A stretch of 64,000 nt of DNA, from positions 1 through 64,000 of the forward strand of contig JAHYYJ010000007.1 of assembly GCA_019425015.1 (NCBI GenBank), written 5' to 3'. Positions 40,179-49,404 of the stretch are shown here, in pieces. The first letter of the stretch is position 1, and each line of letters begins with the position of its first letter. Made by a program: the position numbers and the translations under genes. Below the pieces are notes generated by a model. It ran no database searches and was not told where the DNA came from. It saw nothing but the letters and a program-made list of their open reading frames with translations. This stretch comes from Collinsella sp. GTDB taxonomy: Bacteria > Actinomycetota > Coriobacteriia > Coriobacteriales > Coriobacteriaceae.

Positions 40179-41393
40179 ATGAAATACGACTTTAGCTCGC
40201 TTATCGACCGCCACGGCATGGACTCCATTGCCGTTGACTCTTGGGGCGAGATCCCCGGTATGGCCCCGAACGCACCCGACGAGGGCTTCGACCGCATACC
40301 CATGTGGGTGGCGGACATGAACTTCGCCACGGTGCCCACGGTCCAGGAGCACATTATTCAGCGCGCCCAGCATCCCATGTTTGGCTACTTTAACCCGCGT
40401 CCCGAGTACTTTGACCGCATCATCGAATGGCAGAGCCGTCGCAACGGCGTTGAGGGCTTGGCGCCTGAGCATATCGGCTACGAAAACGGCGTGCTGGGCG
40501 GTGTCGTGTCGACGTTGCGCGCGTATGTCCAGCCAGGCGATGCTGTGCTGGTCCATAGCCCCACCTACATCGGTTTTACCAAGTCCATCGAAGCCGCGGG
40601 CTATCGCATTGTCCACAGCCCGCTTAAGCTCGACGATCAAGGCGTGTGGCGTATGGACTTTGAGGACATGGAGCGCAAGCTCGCCCAAAACCACATTCAT
40701 GCCGCGGTGTTCTGCTCGCCGCACAATCCCTGCGGCCGCGTATGGGAGCGCGACGAGATCGAGCGCGCTATGGACATTTATCGCCAGCACGATTGCGTGG
40801 TGATCTCGGACGAGATTTGGTCCGATATCATCCTGCCGGGGCACAAGCATATCCCGACGCAGTCGGTGAGCGAGGACGCCCGCATGCGCACGGTTGCCCT
40901 CTATGCGCCCAGCAAGACGTTCAACCTGGCGGGCCTGGTCGGCAGCTACCACATTGTCTACAACGAGACGCTGCGCGACCGCGTGTGCGCCGTGTCCAAC
41001 AAGACTCACTACAACGAGATGAATGTCCTCTCCATGCATGCGCTTATCGGTGCCTACCAGCCGCAGGGCTACGAGTGGGTGGACGAGCTCAACCAGGTGC
41101 TTGCCAGCAATATCGAGTACTTCTGCGATTACGTGGACGAGCATTTTGAGGGCGTGTCCTATTCGCGTCCGCAGGGCACGTACATGGTGTTTCTGGACTG
41201 CACCGAGTGGTGCCGCGAGCATGGCCGCGATATTCAGTGGTTGCTCGACGAGGGGGCGCGCGTGGGCGTGGGGTATCAGGACGGCCGCCCGTTCCACGGG
41301 CCCTGCCACATTCGCGTGAATTTGGCGCTGCCGCTTTCGCGCGTAAGGGAAGCGTGCGACCGCTTGGACCGCTACGTTTTTAATGCACGGTAA
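40179..41393 (+). CDS. MalY/PatB-type PLP aminotransferase (cystathionine beta-lyase)
   Basis: A 404-residue fold-type I PLP enzyme. It has the family starts WGEIPG and MWVADMNFATVPTV, the substrate/cofactor segment YENGVLGGVVSTLRAYVQPG, CSPHNPCGRVW (Asn binding PLP), ISDEIWSDI (Asp), and the PLP Lys in APSKTFNLAGL; HIRVNLALP holds the carboxylate Arg. It cleaves C-S bonds of cystathionine or cysteine to give pyruvate, ammonia and a thiol; some members act as regulators as MalY does. GGGAGC lies before the ATG. Confidence 0.85.
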   Translation: MKYDFSSLIDRHGMDSIAVDSWGEIPGMAPNAPDEGFDRIPMWVADMNFATVPTVQEHIIQRAQHPMFGYFNPRPEYFDRIIEWQSRRNGVEGLAPEHIGYENGVLGGVVSTLRAYVQPGDAVLVHSPTYIGFTKSIEAAGYRIVHSPLKLDDQGVWRMDFEDMERKLAQNHIHAAVFCSPHNPCGRVWERDEIERAMDIYRQHDCVVISDEIWSDIILPGHKHIPTQSVSEDARMRTVALYAPSKTFNLAGLVGSYHIVYNETLRDRVCAVSNKTHYNEMNVLSMHALIGAYQPQGYEWVDELNQVLASNIEYFCDYVDEHFEGVSYSRPQGTYMVFLDCTEWCREHGRDIQWLLDEGARVGVGYQDGRPFHGPCHIRVNLALPLSRVREACDRLDRYVFNAR

Positions 41394-41488
41394 GTGAGCA
41401 CTGCATGCGGGGCCTTCTGCCAAGCCGGCTGGAAGGTCCCGCATGGTAAAACGTCTGTAACCATTGGGCGCAGACCTGCTGCGGAGGT

Positions 41489-41968
41489 TTATTTTTCTTG
41501 AATCTGCTTGCCGCAAAGATGCTCAATCGTAATCTCGTAGAGCTGGACGCCCTTAATGTCCTTGGCGATTTCCTCTTCGACTTCTTCGGCAGAAGGGTAG
41601 TACTTAAGCGCGAGCTGGCGAACTTTATCCTCGATAAACGCGGGGGTGTCATTCGCCAGGCGACAACGGCCAAAGACTACGGTACTCATAACGTAGGGAG
41701 CCCAGTCACCGTCCTTGTACCACTCGTTGCCGTAAACGGTAAAGCAGACCTTGTCATCGCGCTTGAGTGCGTCGACCTTGTGGCCAGCCTTGGCGCCATG
41801 GAAATAAATCTTGTCGTGCTCGGCGTCAAAGAAGTAGTTGACGGGAATGGCGTACGGGTAGCCATCGTCGCCGTTGACGGCAAAGACGCCGCGCTTGCAG
41901 GTAGCGAGCAGTTCGCGCGCTTCCTCGTCAGTGATGGCGCGTTTCTTTCGACGTAAGGGCCTAAACAT
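41489..41968 (-). CDS. Pyridoxamine 5'-phosphate oxidase-family (FMN split-barrel) protein
   Basis: A 159-residue FMN-binding split-barrel protein (NimA-like). CKRGVFAVNGDDGYPYAIPV and FHGAKAGHKVDALKRDDKVC are the typical flavin-site strands; MSTVVFGRCRL follows. It may reduce nitro compounds or flavin-related ligands; substrate unknown. AAAGGAAA lies six bases before the ATG, which is preferred over an upstream ATG overlapping the promoter. Confidence 0.8.
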   Translation of the reverse strand: MFRPLRRKKRAITDEEARELLATCKRGVFAVNGDDGYPYAIPVNYFFDAEHDKIYFHGAKAGHKVDALKRDDKVCFTVYGNEWYKDGDWAPYVMSTVVFGRCRLANDTPAFIEDKVRQLALKYYPSAEEVEEEIAKDIKGVQLYEITIEHLCGKQIQEK

Positions 41969-42010
41969 CGTTGGTTTCCTTTCTGGTCGTGCGTGGTGAT
42001 TGAGCACAAA

Positions 42011-44815
42011 CTATAGCGAAACGGATCCGTTTTTCTTGATGCGGGCGAGTATGTTTTTGAGCTTGTTAAAGTCGAGCGGTTTGGACAGATGGGCGTTCAT
42101 GCCGGCATCGTGTGCCGCCTTGGCGTCCTCGGCAAAGGCGTTGGCGGTGAGCGCGATGATGGGGATATCGGCTGCATCGACCTTCTCGCTCAGACGAATC
42201 GCGCGGGTTGCCTCATAGCCGTCCATGCCCGGCATCATGATGTCCATCAGAATCGCATCGAAGCTGCCGGCGGGATGTGACAGGTACAGATCGACGACTT
42301 CGTTGCCATTGGCGGCGCAGGTGACCACGACGCCCTCGGATTCTAGCAGCGTCTGGGCAATCTCGGCATTCAATTCGTTGTCTTCGGCGAGCAACACGTT
42401 CATGTCGGCGAGCGAGCAGTCGAGCACCCTCTCGACCGTATCTGCCCGCGCCTGAGGGTTCTTGTCGATATCGAGCGGAATCTGGACGTTGAACGTACTC
42501 CCCACGCCAACCTCACTCGAAATCTCAATCGTACCGCCCATCAGTTCAACAAGCGACTTGACGATTGGCATGCCCATGCCGGTTCCTTGGAACTTGCTGC
42601 GCGCATCGTCACCTTCTTGGGCAAACGGCTCATAGATATGCTTTAAAAACTTGGGAGTCATGCCAATGCCGGTATCCGAAACGCTAAAGCAAAAGAGCGC
42701 GCGCCCGTTATCGAGTGGCTTGGTCTTTGAGCTAAAGGTGACGGAGCCGCCGTGCTTGTTGTACTTAATGCTGTTGTCTAATAGGTTGATCATGATCTGT
42801 CGGATATGGGTGGGACTGCCGATCATGTATGGCCCCGTGGCGTACGGCAGACTATTGTCCTGCATGGTGATGCCGTTACTGGACGCGCGGAGCTTGCACA
42901 GCACCAGCGTATTATCACAGAGCTCTTTGAGGTTAAAAGGCGTATGCTCCAGTGTTAGCTTGCGGTCTTCGATTTTGCCCATCTCGAGGATGTCGTTGAT
43001 CAGCGAGAGCAGGTGATTGGCGGCAACGCGCGCCTTGGCACGGCTCTCGCGGGCGACCTGGATATCGCCTTCCTTCAATTCCTCGATCTCGATAAGGCCC
43101 AGGATACCGTTGAGCGGCGTTCGGATGTCGTGGCTCATGCGCGTGAGGAATGCCGTCTTAGCGGCGTTGGCAGCATCGGCTTTTTTGCGCTCGGTTCGAG
43201 CGCGCACGAGCGCCCAGATGAGCAGGACGATGCCGACCGACAACATACCGATGAGGGTAGCTGCAATGGCGGTGCGGTTGCGATAAAGGAATTGAAGCGT
43301 GTTGGATTCCTGGGCCGTGTACGACGTGGAGGAGAAATTGCTTGCGGAGAGCGATTCTCCGGCATTGATGATGCCCTTGTTGATGATTCCCAGCAGCTCG
43401 GGCTTTCCGCGCGAAATCCAGCACGAGAGCTCACAGGTGTCAGGGAGCTCGACCGTCTCGCAGTCCTCGAGATCGTAACGGTCACCGATGGTTTTTACGC
43501 GTGAACTGGGAGCGACGATGCAGTGCGCCGTTCCCTTCCTGAGGGCGTCGAACGCTTCATCGTCGGATTGGTATTCGGTTACGGTCGCTGTGGGGAACAG
43601 GCTTTCAAGTGCATTTTTGTTGACAAACGATGATTTGGTACAGGCGATGTTCTGAAGGTCTTTGTTCAGGTTGCTGCCGGTGTAGATGGCGGTGAGGGAT
43701 ATGGTCCCCAACGATATCGACTGCACAACGCCTGTTTGCTCGGCAAACCAGTAATCTCGGTATACCGGCAGCGCAACGTCTATGCTTCCCTTTGACAGGG
43801 CCTTTGACATCATCTTGTAGCTATCAAAGGCGACGGTTTTGACCGTAATGCCAAATTTATCGTGTAGCGTCGTCGCAAGCGAGGCGAGCGACCCTTCCAT
43901 TTCGCCGTCGTCATTTTGCGTGCAGTAGGGGAGTTTGTTTTTAAGATAGCCGATCGTGATGGTGTTGTCGTTTGCTTTGAGCCAGGAGCGCTCGGGGCCG
44001 GTGAGCGATGATGAGCCGCTGTTTTGGGCCGAGTAATTCGCCTTGACCTCGTCGTTATAACGTGGGTTGACGCGGGCGATTGCCGTCATGGCGGCATTGA
44101 TATCGTTCATCAGGTCGGGGCGGCTTTTGGGGACGGCAAAATAGTAGTCACTCGAGCCAACGTAGAACATGGGCGACGCATCGGGTGACGAGATGGTGTC
44201 GTTCATGATGACGGCGTCGACTTCGTCGTTTGCGAGTGCGTCAAAGAGCATGGAGCCTCCGTCATACTCCCTGTATGTGCAGGTGATTCCTTCGTTGGCG
44301 AGCCACTGCTGGCCAACGAAGGTTTGCATAACACCGGAGTTGCAACCGATGGTAAGGCCCTGGAGCGCTTGGAGGTCACCCTTGGCCAGGTCGTCGCGAT
44401 CGGGCTTGGCGTAGATGTAGTAGCGCTCGGTGCCCTCGGGGTTCGAGGAAAAGAGCAGCTTTTGGGTGCGTTCCTCGGAGTAGGAGATGCTGGGCATGAG
44501 GTCGATTTCGCCTGCCTCGAGCATGTCCATAAGCTCGGTGAAGGTGCCGGAGACGTATTCGTACCGCCAGCCGGGCGTGTAGTACGACAGGGTCTGGAGG
44601 TACTCGTAACCCCATCCCGATAGACGCTCGCCGGGGGTGCCGTCCTGGAAGCCCTCGTTGTTGACGAGCCAACCAACGCGGACCGTCTTGACTGGCTGGC
44701 TAGAGTCAGCGGCAAAAGCCTGGACAGGCGCGATAGAACTCAGCACGGCAAGCGCGGCGAGCACAATGGCCAGGGCGCGACATATAACTGAACGAAGGAC
44801 AGTGGCAGCTCTCAC
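42011..44815 (-). CDS. BvgS-like hybrid sensor kinase with two periplasmic solute-binding domains
   Basis: A 934-residue protein. A signal peptide (AIVLAALAVLSSIAPVQAFA) is followed by two SBP_bac_3 (Venus flytrap) domains: about 40-270 (TVRVGWLVNNEGF...) and about 280-500 (NTITIGYLKNKLPYC...). A membrane helix (about 515-537) leads to HisKA with MSHDIRTPLNG (His about 560), the HATPase boxes (INLLDNSIKYN, DTGIGM, GTGMGMPIV) and a receiver domain with MDIMMPGMDG (Asp about 855). It lacks PAS, Hpt and output domains; its partner regulator is not adjacent. A GTG start is taken since TTAGGA lies six bases before it. It senses an amino-acid-like ligand (inference). Confidence 0.85.
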   Translation of the reverse strand: MRAATVLRSVICRALAIVLAALAVLSSIAPVQAFAADSSQPVKTVRVGWLVNNEGFQDGTPGERLSGWGYEYLQTLSYYTPGWRYEYVSGTFTELMDMLEAGEIDLMPSISYSEERTQKLLFSSNPEGTERYYIYAKPDRDDLAKGDLQALQGLTIGCNSGVMQTFVGQQWLANEGITCTYREYDGGSMLFDALANDEVDAVIMNDTISSPDASPMFYVGSSDYYFAVPKSRPDLMNDINAAMTAIARVNPRYNDEVKANYSAQNSGSSSLTGPERSWLKANDNTITIGYLKNKLPYCTQNDDGEMEGSLASLATTLHDKFGITVKTVAFDSYKMMSKALSKGSIDVALPVYRDYWFAEQTGVVQSISLGTISLTAIYTGSNLNKDLQNIACTKSSFVNKNALESLFPTATVTEYQSDDEAFDALRKGTAHCIVAPSSRVKTIGDRYDLEDCETVELPDTCELSCWISRGKPELLGIINKGIINAGESLSASNFSSTSYTAQESNTLQFLYRNRTAIAATLIGMLSVGIVLLIWALVRARTERKKADAANAAKTAFLTRMSHDIRTPLNGILGLIEIEELKEGDIQVARESRAKARVAANHLLSLINDILEMGKIEDRKLTLEHTPFNLKELCDNTLVLCKLRASSNGITMQDNSLPYATGPYMIGSPTHIRQIMINLLDNSIKYNKHGGSVTFSSKTKPLDNGRALFCFSVSDTGIGMTPKFLKHIYEPFAQEGDDARSKFQGTGMGMPIVKSLVELMGGTIEISSEVGVGSTFNVQIPLDIDKNPQARADTVERVLDCSLADMNVLLAEDNELNAEIAQTLLESEGVVVTCAANGNEVVDLYLSHPAGSFDAILMDIMMPGMDGYEATRAIRLSEKVDAADIPIIALTANAFAEDAKAAHDAGMNAHLSKPLDFNKLKNILARIKKNGSVSL

Positions 44816-44884
44816 ATGCAATCCTAACGAATCGAGACATTACCGCATAAGGATACCAGCCCAGCCTGCCCAGGCGGCAGCTGG

Positions 44885-44968
44885 TAGTCATTGGGGACGT
44901 TCTTAAACGACTAGTCATTGGGGACGTTCTTGTTTGACTAGTCATTTAAGAACGTCCCCAATGACTAG
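44885..44968. repeat. GGGGACGTTCTT repeat, two direct and one inverted copy
   Basis: TAGTCATTGGGGACGTTCTT occurs at 44885 and again at 44912, followed by its complement AAGAACGTCCCCAATGACTA ending at 44967. The first two can each pair with the third, so two alternative hairpins are possible. It belongs to the family at 37878-37931. Confidence 0.78.
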
Positions 44969-45038
44969 TTTCGTTTGCGGGAGAGGCGTGGGACAATACC
45001 GAGCGAATGTGATTGGACGTCTGAGAAAAGGGGTCGCG

Positions 45039-45464
45039 ATGAAAAAGCTCAGGACGCTTGCTGTTGTTTTGCGCCAGGCCGGTTTCGTGCGTATCACGGG
45101 CCTGTTCCTCATCTTCTATCTGCTGTGCTCGACGGCCGTCTGGTTGTCCGAGCCCACGACCCTTACGTTTGGCGATGGTCTCTGGTTTAGCTTTGAGACG
45201 GTCTCGACCATCGGCTTTGGCGATATCCCGGCCGAAACGCCGGTCGCCCGCGCGATTACCGTTGTCCTGAGCGTTATCAGCATCTTCTACATTGCCATGC
45301 TCACGGGCGTGGCGGTGAACTACTGCAATACGCTCATCAAGATGCGCCAAAAGGACACCATGGCGCGCTTTATGGACGATCTGGAGCATTTGGAAGAGCT
45401 CGATCGCGACGAGCTCGCCGATCTTTCGCGTCGTGTGCGCGAGTATCGTCGACGCCAGCGCTAG
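45039..45464 (+). CDS. Two-helix potassium channel
   Basis: A 141-residue ion channel subunit. Helix 1 is GLFLIFYLLCSTAVWLSE, the pore helix is GDGLWFSFETV, the selectivity filter STIGFGDIP, and helix 2 VVLSVISIFYIAMLTGVAVN; a charged C-terminal tail (about 100-141) is helical. This is the Kcs/KvAP pore fold without voltage sensor or RCK domain. Four chains should form the pore. AGGGG lies before the ATG. It is followed after 36 bases by the LOG gene on the same strand. Confidence 0.85.
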   Translation: MKKLRTLAVVLRQAGFVRITGLFLIFYLLCSTAVWLSEPTTLTFGDGLWFSFETVSTIGFGDIPAETPVARAITVVLSVISIFYIAMLTGVAVNYCNTLIKMRQKDTMARFMDDLEHLEELDRDELADLSRRVREYRRRQR

Positions 45465-45500
45465 AACGGGCGCTGCGCGTCATGACGAGGGGGACTGAAT

Positions 45501-46034
45501 ATGAATATCACGGTATACCTGGGCGCCAGCGTTGGTAACGACCCAGCATTTCTGCCTGCGGTGCAAGAGCTGGGCAACTGGATTGGCTCCAACGGGCACG
45601 CGCTGGTATACGGCGGGTCCAAATCGGGCCTGATGGGCGCGCTCGCCGATAGCGTACTCGAGGCAGGTGGACACGTGACGGGTGTTGAGCCGAGCTTTTT
45701 TATAGAGGCCGAGTTTCAGCACGACGGCATCGATGACCTCATCGTGACGAGCGATATGGCCGAGCGTAAGGACAAGATGATCGAGCTCGGTGATGCGTTC
45801 ATCGCATTTCCGGGCGGCACGGGCACGCTCGAGGAGATTGCCGAGGTCATGTCCGCGGTGTCGTTGGGGCACCTGAGTGCTCCGTGCATCCTGTATAACC
45901 TTGACGGTTACTACAACGACCTCAAGGCGCTGCTCGGGCACATGATTGATAAGGGGCTTTCGAGCCCGAGGCGCCAGCAAGGCATCTACTTTGCCGACGA
46001 TTTGCGCGAGATTGTCTCGATTATCAACGGATAA
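45501..46034 (+). CDS. LOG-family nucleotide phosphoribohydrolase (lysine decarboxylase-like fold)
   Basis: A 177-residue Rossmann-fold protein of the LONELY GUY/YvdD type. The start MNITVYLGASVG and GSKSGLMGALADSVLEAGGH are family traits, and the active-site motif is FPGGTGTLEEIAEV (PGGxGTxxE). Such enzymes split AMP-type nucleotides or cytokinin ribotides into base and ribose 5-phosphate. GAGGG lies before the ATG. The older label lysine decarboxylase is not correct for this fold. Confidence 0.87.
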   Translation: MNITVYLGASVGNDPAFLPAVQELGNWIGSNGHALVYGGSKSGLMGALADSVLEAGGHVTGVEPSFFIEAEFQHDGIDDLIVTSDMAERKDKMIELGDAFIAFPGGTGTLEEIAEVMSAVSLGHLSAPCILYNLDGYYNDLKALLGHMIDKGLSSPRRQQGIYFADDLREIVSIING

Positions 46035-46159
46035 GTCTTGAGCCTGCCCCACTATGACTCCCAATGGTGCCGTTTGTGGCGCAGATGGTTGGCTTGTCTG
46101 GGCAACGCTCGCTCTACAATAAAACGTAATTATGTCGACTTTGACCGCGGGAGGACCCG

Positions 46160-47464
46160 ATGGACAACCTTGCCAAACCCACAAACCGCGCGCTGTTTTT
46201 AGTGAGCGTTGCCGTGACCGGTGCGTTCGCAGGTGCCGCGGTCTGGCTGTTCTTTTTTGCGATGGAGCACGGTATCGACTATCTGTGGACCGAGATCCCC
46301 CACATGCTGGGCGCGGCGTCGCCCGAACTCGCCAGCGGCCCGTTTGGCTTTTTGCCGTACCCGTTTTTCGTCTGCCTGCTGGGCGGCCTGTTAATCGGTC
46401 TGTACGAAAAGATGACAGGCACCAAGACCGATGACCTCAACCAGGTGATGGCTAAGGTTAAGCAAGACGGGCGCTACCCGTACGACAAACTGGGCAAGCT
46501 TTCGCTCGCGGCATTGCTGCCGCTGCTGTTTGGCGGAAGCATTGGACCGGAGGCCGGCCTGACCGGCGTTATCGCTGGTCTGTGCAGCTGGGTCGGCGAC
46601 CGCATGCGTCGCTTTGGCGCCGAGTTTAGGGAGCTTACGCTGCTGGGTACCCAGGCTGCCCTGACGGCGCTCTTTACCGCGCCCGTCTTTGGCTTTGTGG
46701 CACCGCTTGCCGGTAGCGCCGATGGCCAGGGCGAAGACGCCGACGATGAGTCCGCGTCCGGCGAGATCACCATCAAGTTGCCCAAGGCGCAAAAGACGGT
46801 GGTCTACGGCATCGCGATTGCCGGCGGTCTGGGCACCTACCTGCTGCTTGGCCAGCTTGTGGGCGGCGGCATGGGCATGCCCAGGTTCGAGTCCGCCGAG
46901 GTGGGCAATCTGGAACTTGTCTGGCTCATTCCGCTGGCGTTGGTCGGCACCGTATGCGGTTGGCTGTACTTTGTCTCCGAGCATGCGAGCGAGGCACTGT
47001 CACATGCAATAGGGGAGCGTCCTGTCGTCAAGGCCATGCTAGCCGGTTTGGCGCTTGCTATCTGCGGCACGGTCCTGCCCTACACCATGTTTGCTGGCGA
47101 GACCCAGGCCGACGTGCTCATGGAAACCTATCTGACCATTCCTGCCGGCGTGCTTATCGCGACCGGTCTTGTTAAGGCCATGCTGACGCCCGCCCTCATC
47201 AACCTTGGTTGGCGCGGCGGCCACTTCTTCCCCGTTATCTTCTCGGGCGTAAGCCTGGGCTATGGCCTTGCCATCCTCACCGGCGCAGATCCGGTCTTTT
47301 GCGTCGCCGTCTGCACGGCATCGACGATGGGCGCCGTCATGCGCCAGCCTGTCATGGTTGTGGGCCTGCTGCTTATGTGTTTCCCACTCAAGGGTATCGT
47401 CTGCATGATTATCGCGGCCGTCATCGCCGCCGGCATCCCGCTGCCCAAGCCGCTGCGCAAGTAG
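46160..47464 (+). CDS. ClC-type chloride channel/transporter
   Basis: A 434-residue membrane protein of the voltage-gated chloride channel family. The GREGP-type selectivity segment appears as FGGSIGPEAGLTGV (about 128-141) and the second as GGHFFPVIFSG (about 353-363); AVCTASTMGAVMRQP (about 380-395) is the third signature. The gating Glu (GPEAG) is present. About 10-11 helices plus a 30-residue acidic loop (about 190-205, DGQGEDADDESASGE) that is unusual. The LOG and K+ channel genes lie just upstream on the same strand. GGGAGG lies before the ATG. Confidence 0.85.
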   Translation: MDNLAKPTNRALFLVSVAVTGAFAGAAVWLFFFAMEHGIDYLWTEIPHMLGAASPELASGPFGFLPYPFFVCLLGGLLIGLYEKMTGTKTDDLNQVMAKVKQDGRYPYDKLGKLSLAALLPLLFGGSIGPEAGLTGVIAGLCSWVGDRMRRFGAEFRELTLLGTQAALTALFTAPVFGFVAPLAGSADGQGEDADDESASGEITIKLPKAQKTVVYGIAIAGGLGTYLLLGQLVGGGMGMPRFESAEVGNLELVWLIPLALVGTVCGWLYFVSEHASEALSHAIGERPVVKAMLAGLALAICGTVLPYTMFAGETQADVLMETYLTIPAGVLIATGLVKAMLTPALINLGWRGGHFFPVIFSGVSLGYGLAILTGADPVFCVAVCTASTMGAVMRQPVMVVGLLLMCFPLKGIVCMIIAAVIAAGIPLPKPLRK

Positions 47465-47558
47465 CACGGTAGCGCGCAGTCAGTACAAACATCTCAAGTC
47501 CGGTGCGGGCGCTGTGTCACGGATTTGCGGGTGGACTGGATTTCGTTCGGTATCGGCG

Positions 47559-48434
47559 CTACTTCCAAATTGCAAGCGCGGCGGTGCCCAGTACGATGAG
47601 GGCGAGACCGATGGCGCTGCGGCGGGAGAGTTTTTCGTTGAATGCCAGGCGCGCAAATAGCACCGATACGACAATCGATAGTTTGTCGATCTGCACCACG
47701 ACACTCACCTGGCCTGCAGCGATGGCATAGTAATAGAGCAGCCACGATGCTCCAGTCGCGATGCCCGATGTTGCGAGAAATGTGAGTTCGCGCCGGTCAA
47801 CGTGCGCGACCTGCTCCAGTTTTCCCTTGGCTGCCACGATTGCCCATGCCATAACCAGTACCACGCAGGTGCGGATTGCCGTGGCCAGGTTTGACTCGAC
47901 GCCTTCGATGCCGATCTTGGCGAGGACGGAGGTGAGTGCCGCGAACACGGCGGCGCCGAGGGCGTAAGCGAGCCAGGTTCGGTCTTGCTGCTGCTCGGGT
48001 TCGGCGGACTGCTTCTTCTCGATCATTAAAAACGTGCCGAGGGTGATGGCAGCGGTTCCCACGAGCTTAACCGCAAGGTTGCTCGTCTCGTCAAAAAGCG
48101 CGATGGCGACCAGCGCGGCGAGCACGGTGCTCATCTTGTCGACCGGTACGACCTTATTGACATTTCCGATGCTCAACGCCTTAAAGTAACAGATCCACGA
48201 AGCACCGGTAGCGAGTCCCGAGAGGACGAGAAAGAGCCAGGATCTGGGTTCGATGCTGCCAATGGTTCCAATGGATCCAGAAATGCCCGCCATTGCCCAG
48301 GCGAAAACGAGCACCACGCAGGTGCGAATGGCCGTCGCGACATCGGAGTCGGTCTGCTTGATGCCGCATTTGGCCAAGATGGATGTGATGCCGGCAAAGA
48401 ATGCTGACGCAAATGCTGCGACAACCCACGACAC
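47559..48434 (-). CDS. EamA/DMT-family transporter
   Basis: A 291-residue carrier with ten helices in two EamA repeats: SAFFAGITSILAKCGI and AVFAALTSVLAKIG start each half, and SGLATGASWICYFKAL and SGIATGASWLLYYYAI are the matching fourth helices. The striking internal similarity of the halves supports a simple duplication. Substrate unknown; such proteins export metabolites. GTG start with AAGGAGG ten bases before it. The 271 bases up to the next gene show no gene or strong signal. Confidence 0.85.
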   Translation of the reverse strand: MSWVVAAFASAFFAGITSILAKCGIKQTDSDVATAIRTCVVLVFAWAMAGISGSIGTIGSIEPRSWLFLVLSGLATGASWICYFKALSIGNVNKVVPVDKMSTVLAALVAIALFDETSNLAVKLVGTAAITLGTFLMIEKKQSAEPEQQQDRTWLAYALGAAVFAALTSVLAKIGIEGVESNLATAIRTCVVLVMAWAIVAAKGKLEQVAHVDRRELTFLATSGIATGASWLLYYYAIAAGQVSVVVQIDKLSIVVSVLFARLAFNEKLSRRSAIGLALIVLGTAALAIWK

Positions 48435-48705
48435 GGGTGCGGTGCCTCCTTGGATAATGGGTTTATCCTGCGAGTTTTATGGACATGAGGATACCGCCCC
48501 ACCATGAAGGTTTGATATGGCCGCGGCGAGACGGGGGTTATGTTCCGGGGAGCCATTTGGTGAAGGCTCGAATTGTCGATATGCTGTCGACTTCTCTTTG
48601 GTTTCCAAGATCTAAACGGCATGCTTCGAAGGGCGGCGGCGTTGTTGTTGCTTCGTCTTATCTAGTAAATGAGGTGGCGTGCAGCCCAAGCCCTTTGGCT
48701 GTCGA

Positions 48706-49404
48706 TTACAGGTCGCGTGCCCGATAGACCTTGGTGCTGACTGCGCAGCTGATTGCACATAGCGCGAGGGTAAGTGCGGCGATGCCTGCACACAGACAGC
48801 CCAGAACGGCGGGATCGGGATTCGCTCCGGCAATCGACATGAGCCAGTTGCTGATGGGGTTGGAGGAGCTCAGCGTGGCCATGGCAAGGCATCCGAGCAT
48901 GGCAAACAGGCCAACGGATAGGCGCAGCGCCTCCATGTGTCCAAATCGAAAGAACAGCGGCTGTGCCAAAAACACCATCATGAGGGAGATGAGCATCGAT
49001 GCTGCCGAGGCGATTGCGATTTCAAAGACCGTCTGTCCCGTCGAAGGAATGCCCGCGCCATTGAAGAGCGGGATGGAGGCGATGCTCAAAAGCGTAGCTG
49101 CACATGCCATGAGGGCGGAGAAGACAATAACGCTCAGGTAGCGTGCGCAGATGATTTCTTTACGCGAGAGAGACAGCGTTGCGCGATAGCGCTCCCAACC
49201 GTTTTGATTGTCGAAGCCGGCCAGCGAGTTCATGACCATGATGGGTGACATGGCACTGACCGCGCAGGCGCCAGCGCTCATGCCGGAATCGCCGTCCGAT
49301 GCGTTGGCAAGGGTCAGCACGACGAATATGAACAGGCCGACGCCCGCGATGCTCGGGACGAGCGTGCGAACGATAGCGAGCTCGGACATAAAGGCGCGTT
49401 TCAT
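48706..49404 (-). CDS. ABC-2-type transporter permease
   Basis: A 232-residue permease with six hydrophobic segments (IVRTLVPSIAGVGLFIFVVL, SVIVFSALMACAATLLSIAS, SAASMLISLMMVFLAQPLFF, VGLFAMLGCLAMATL and the C-terminal AGIAALTLALCAISCAVS). LAGFDNQNGWERYRATLSLS is the usual cytoplasmic loop of the ABC-2 group. Its start overlaps the stop of the ATPase gene by 4 bases, so both are made together with the GntR regulator. It probably belongs to a YtrBC-like drug or envelope-stress exporter. Confidence 0.85.
   Translation of the reverse strand: MKRAFMSELAIVRTLVPSIAGVGLFIFVVLTLANASDGDSGMSAGACAVSAMSPIMVMNSLAGFDNQNGWERYRATLSLSRKEIICARYLSVIVFSALMACAATLLSIASIPLFNGAGIPSTGQTVFEIAIASAASMLISLMMVFLAQPLFFRFGHMEALRLSVGLFAMLGCLAMATLSSSNPISNWLMSIAGANPDPAVLGCLCAGIAALTLALCAISCAVSTKVYRARDL

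Noticed and set aside
40122..41516. 464-codon minus-strand frame
   Set aside because: Antisense to the MalY-type enzyme with its PLP lysine and other motifs; no independent evidence.
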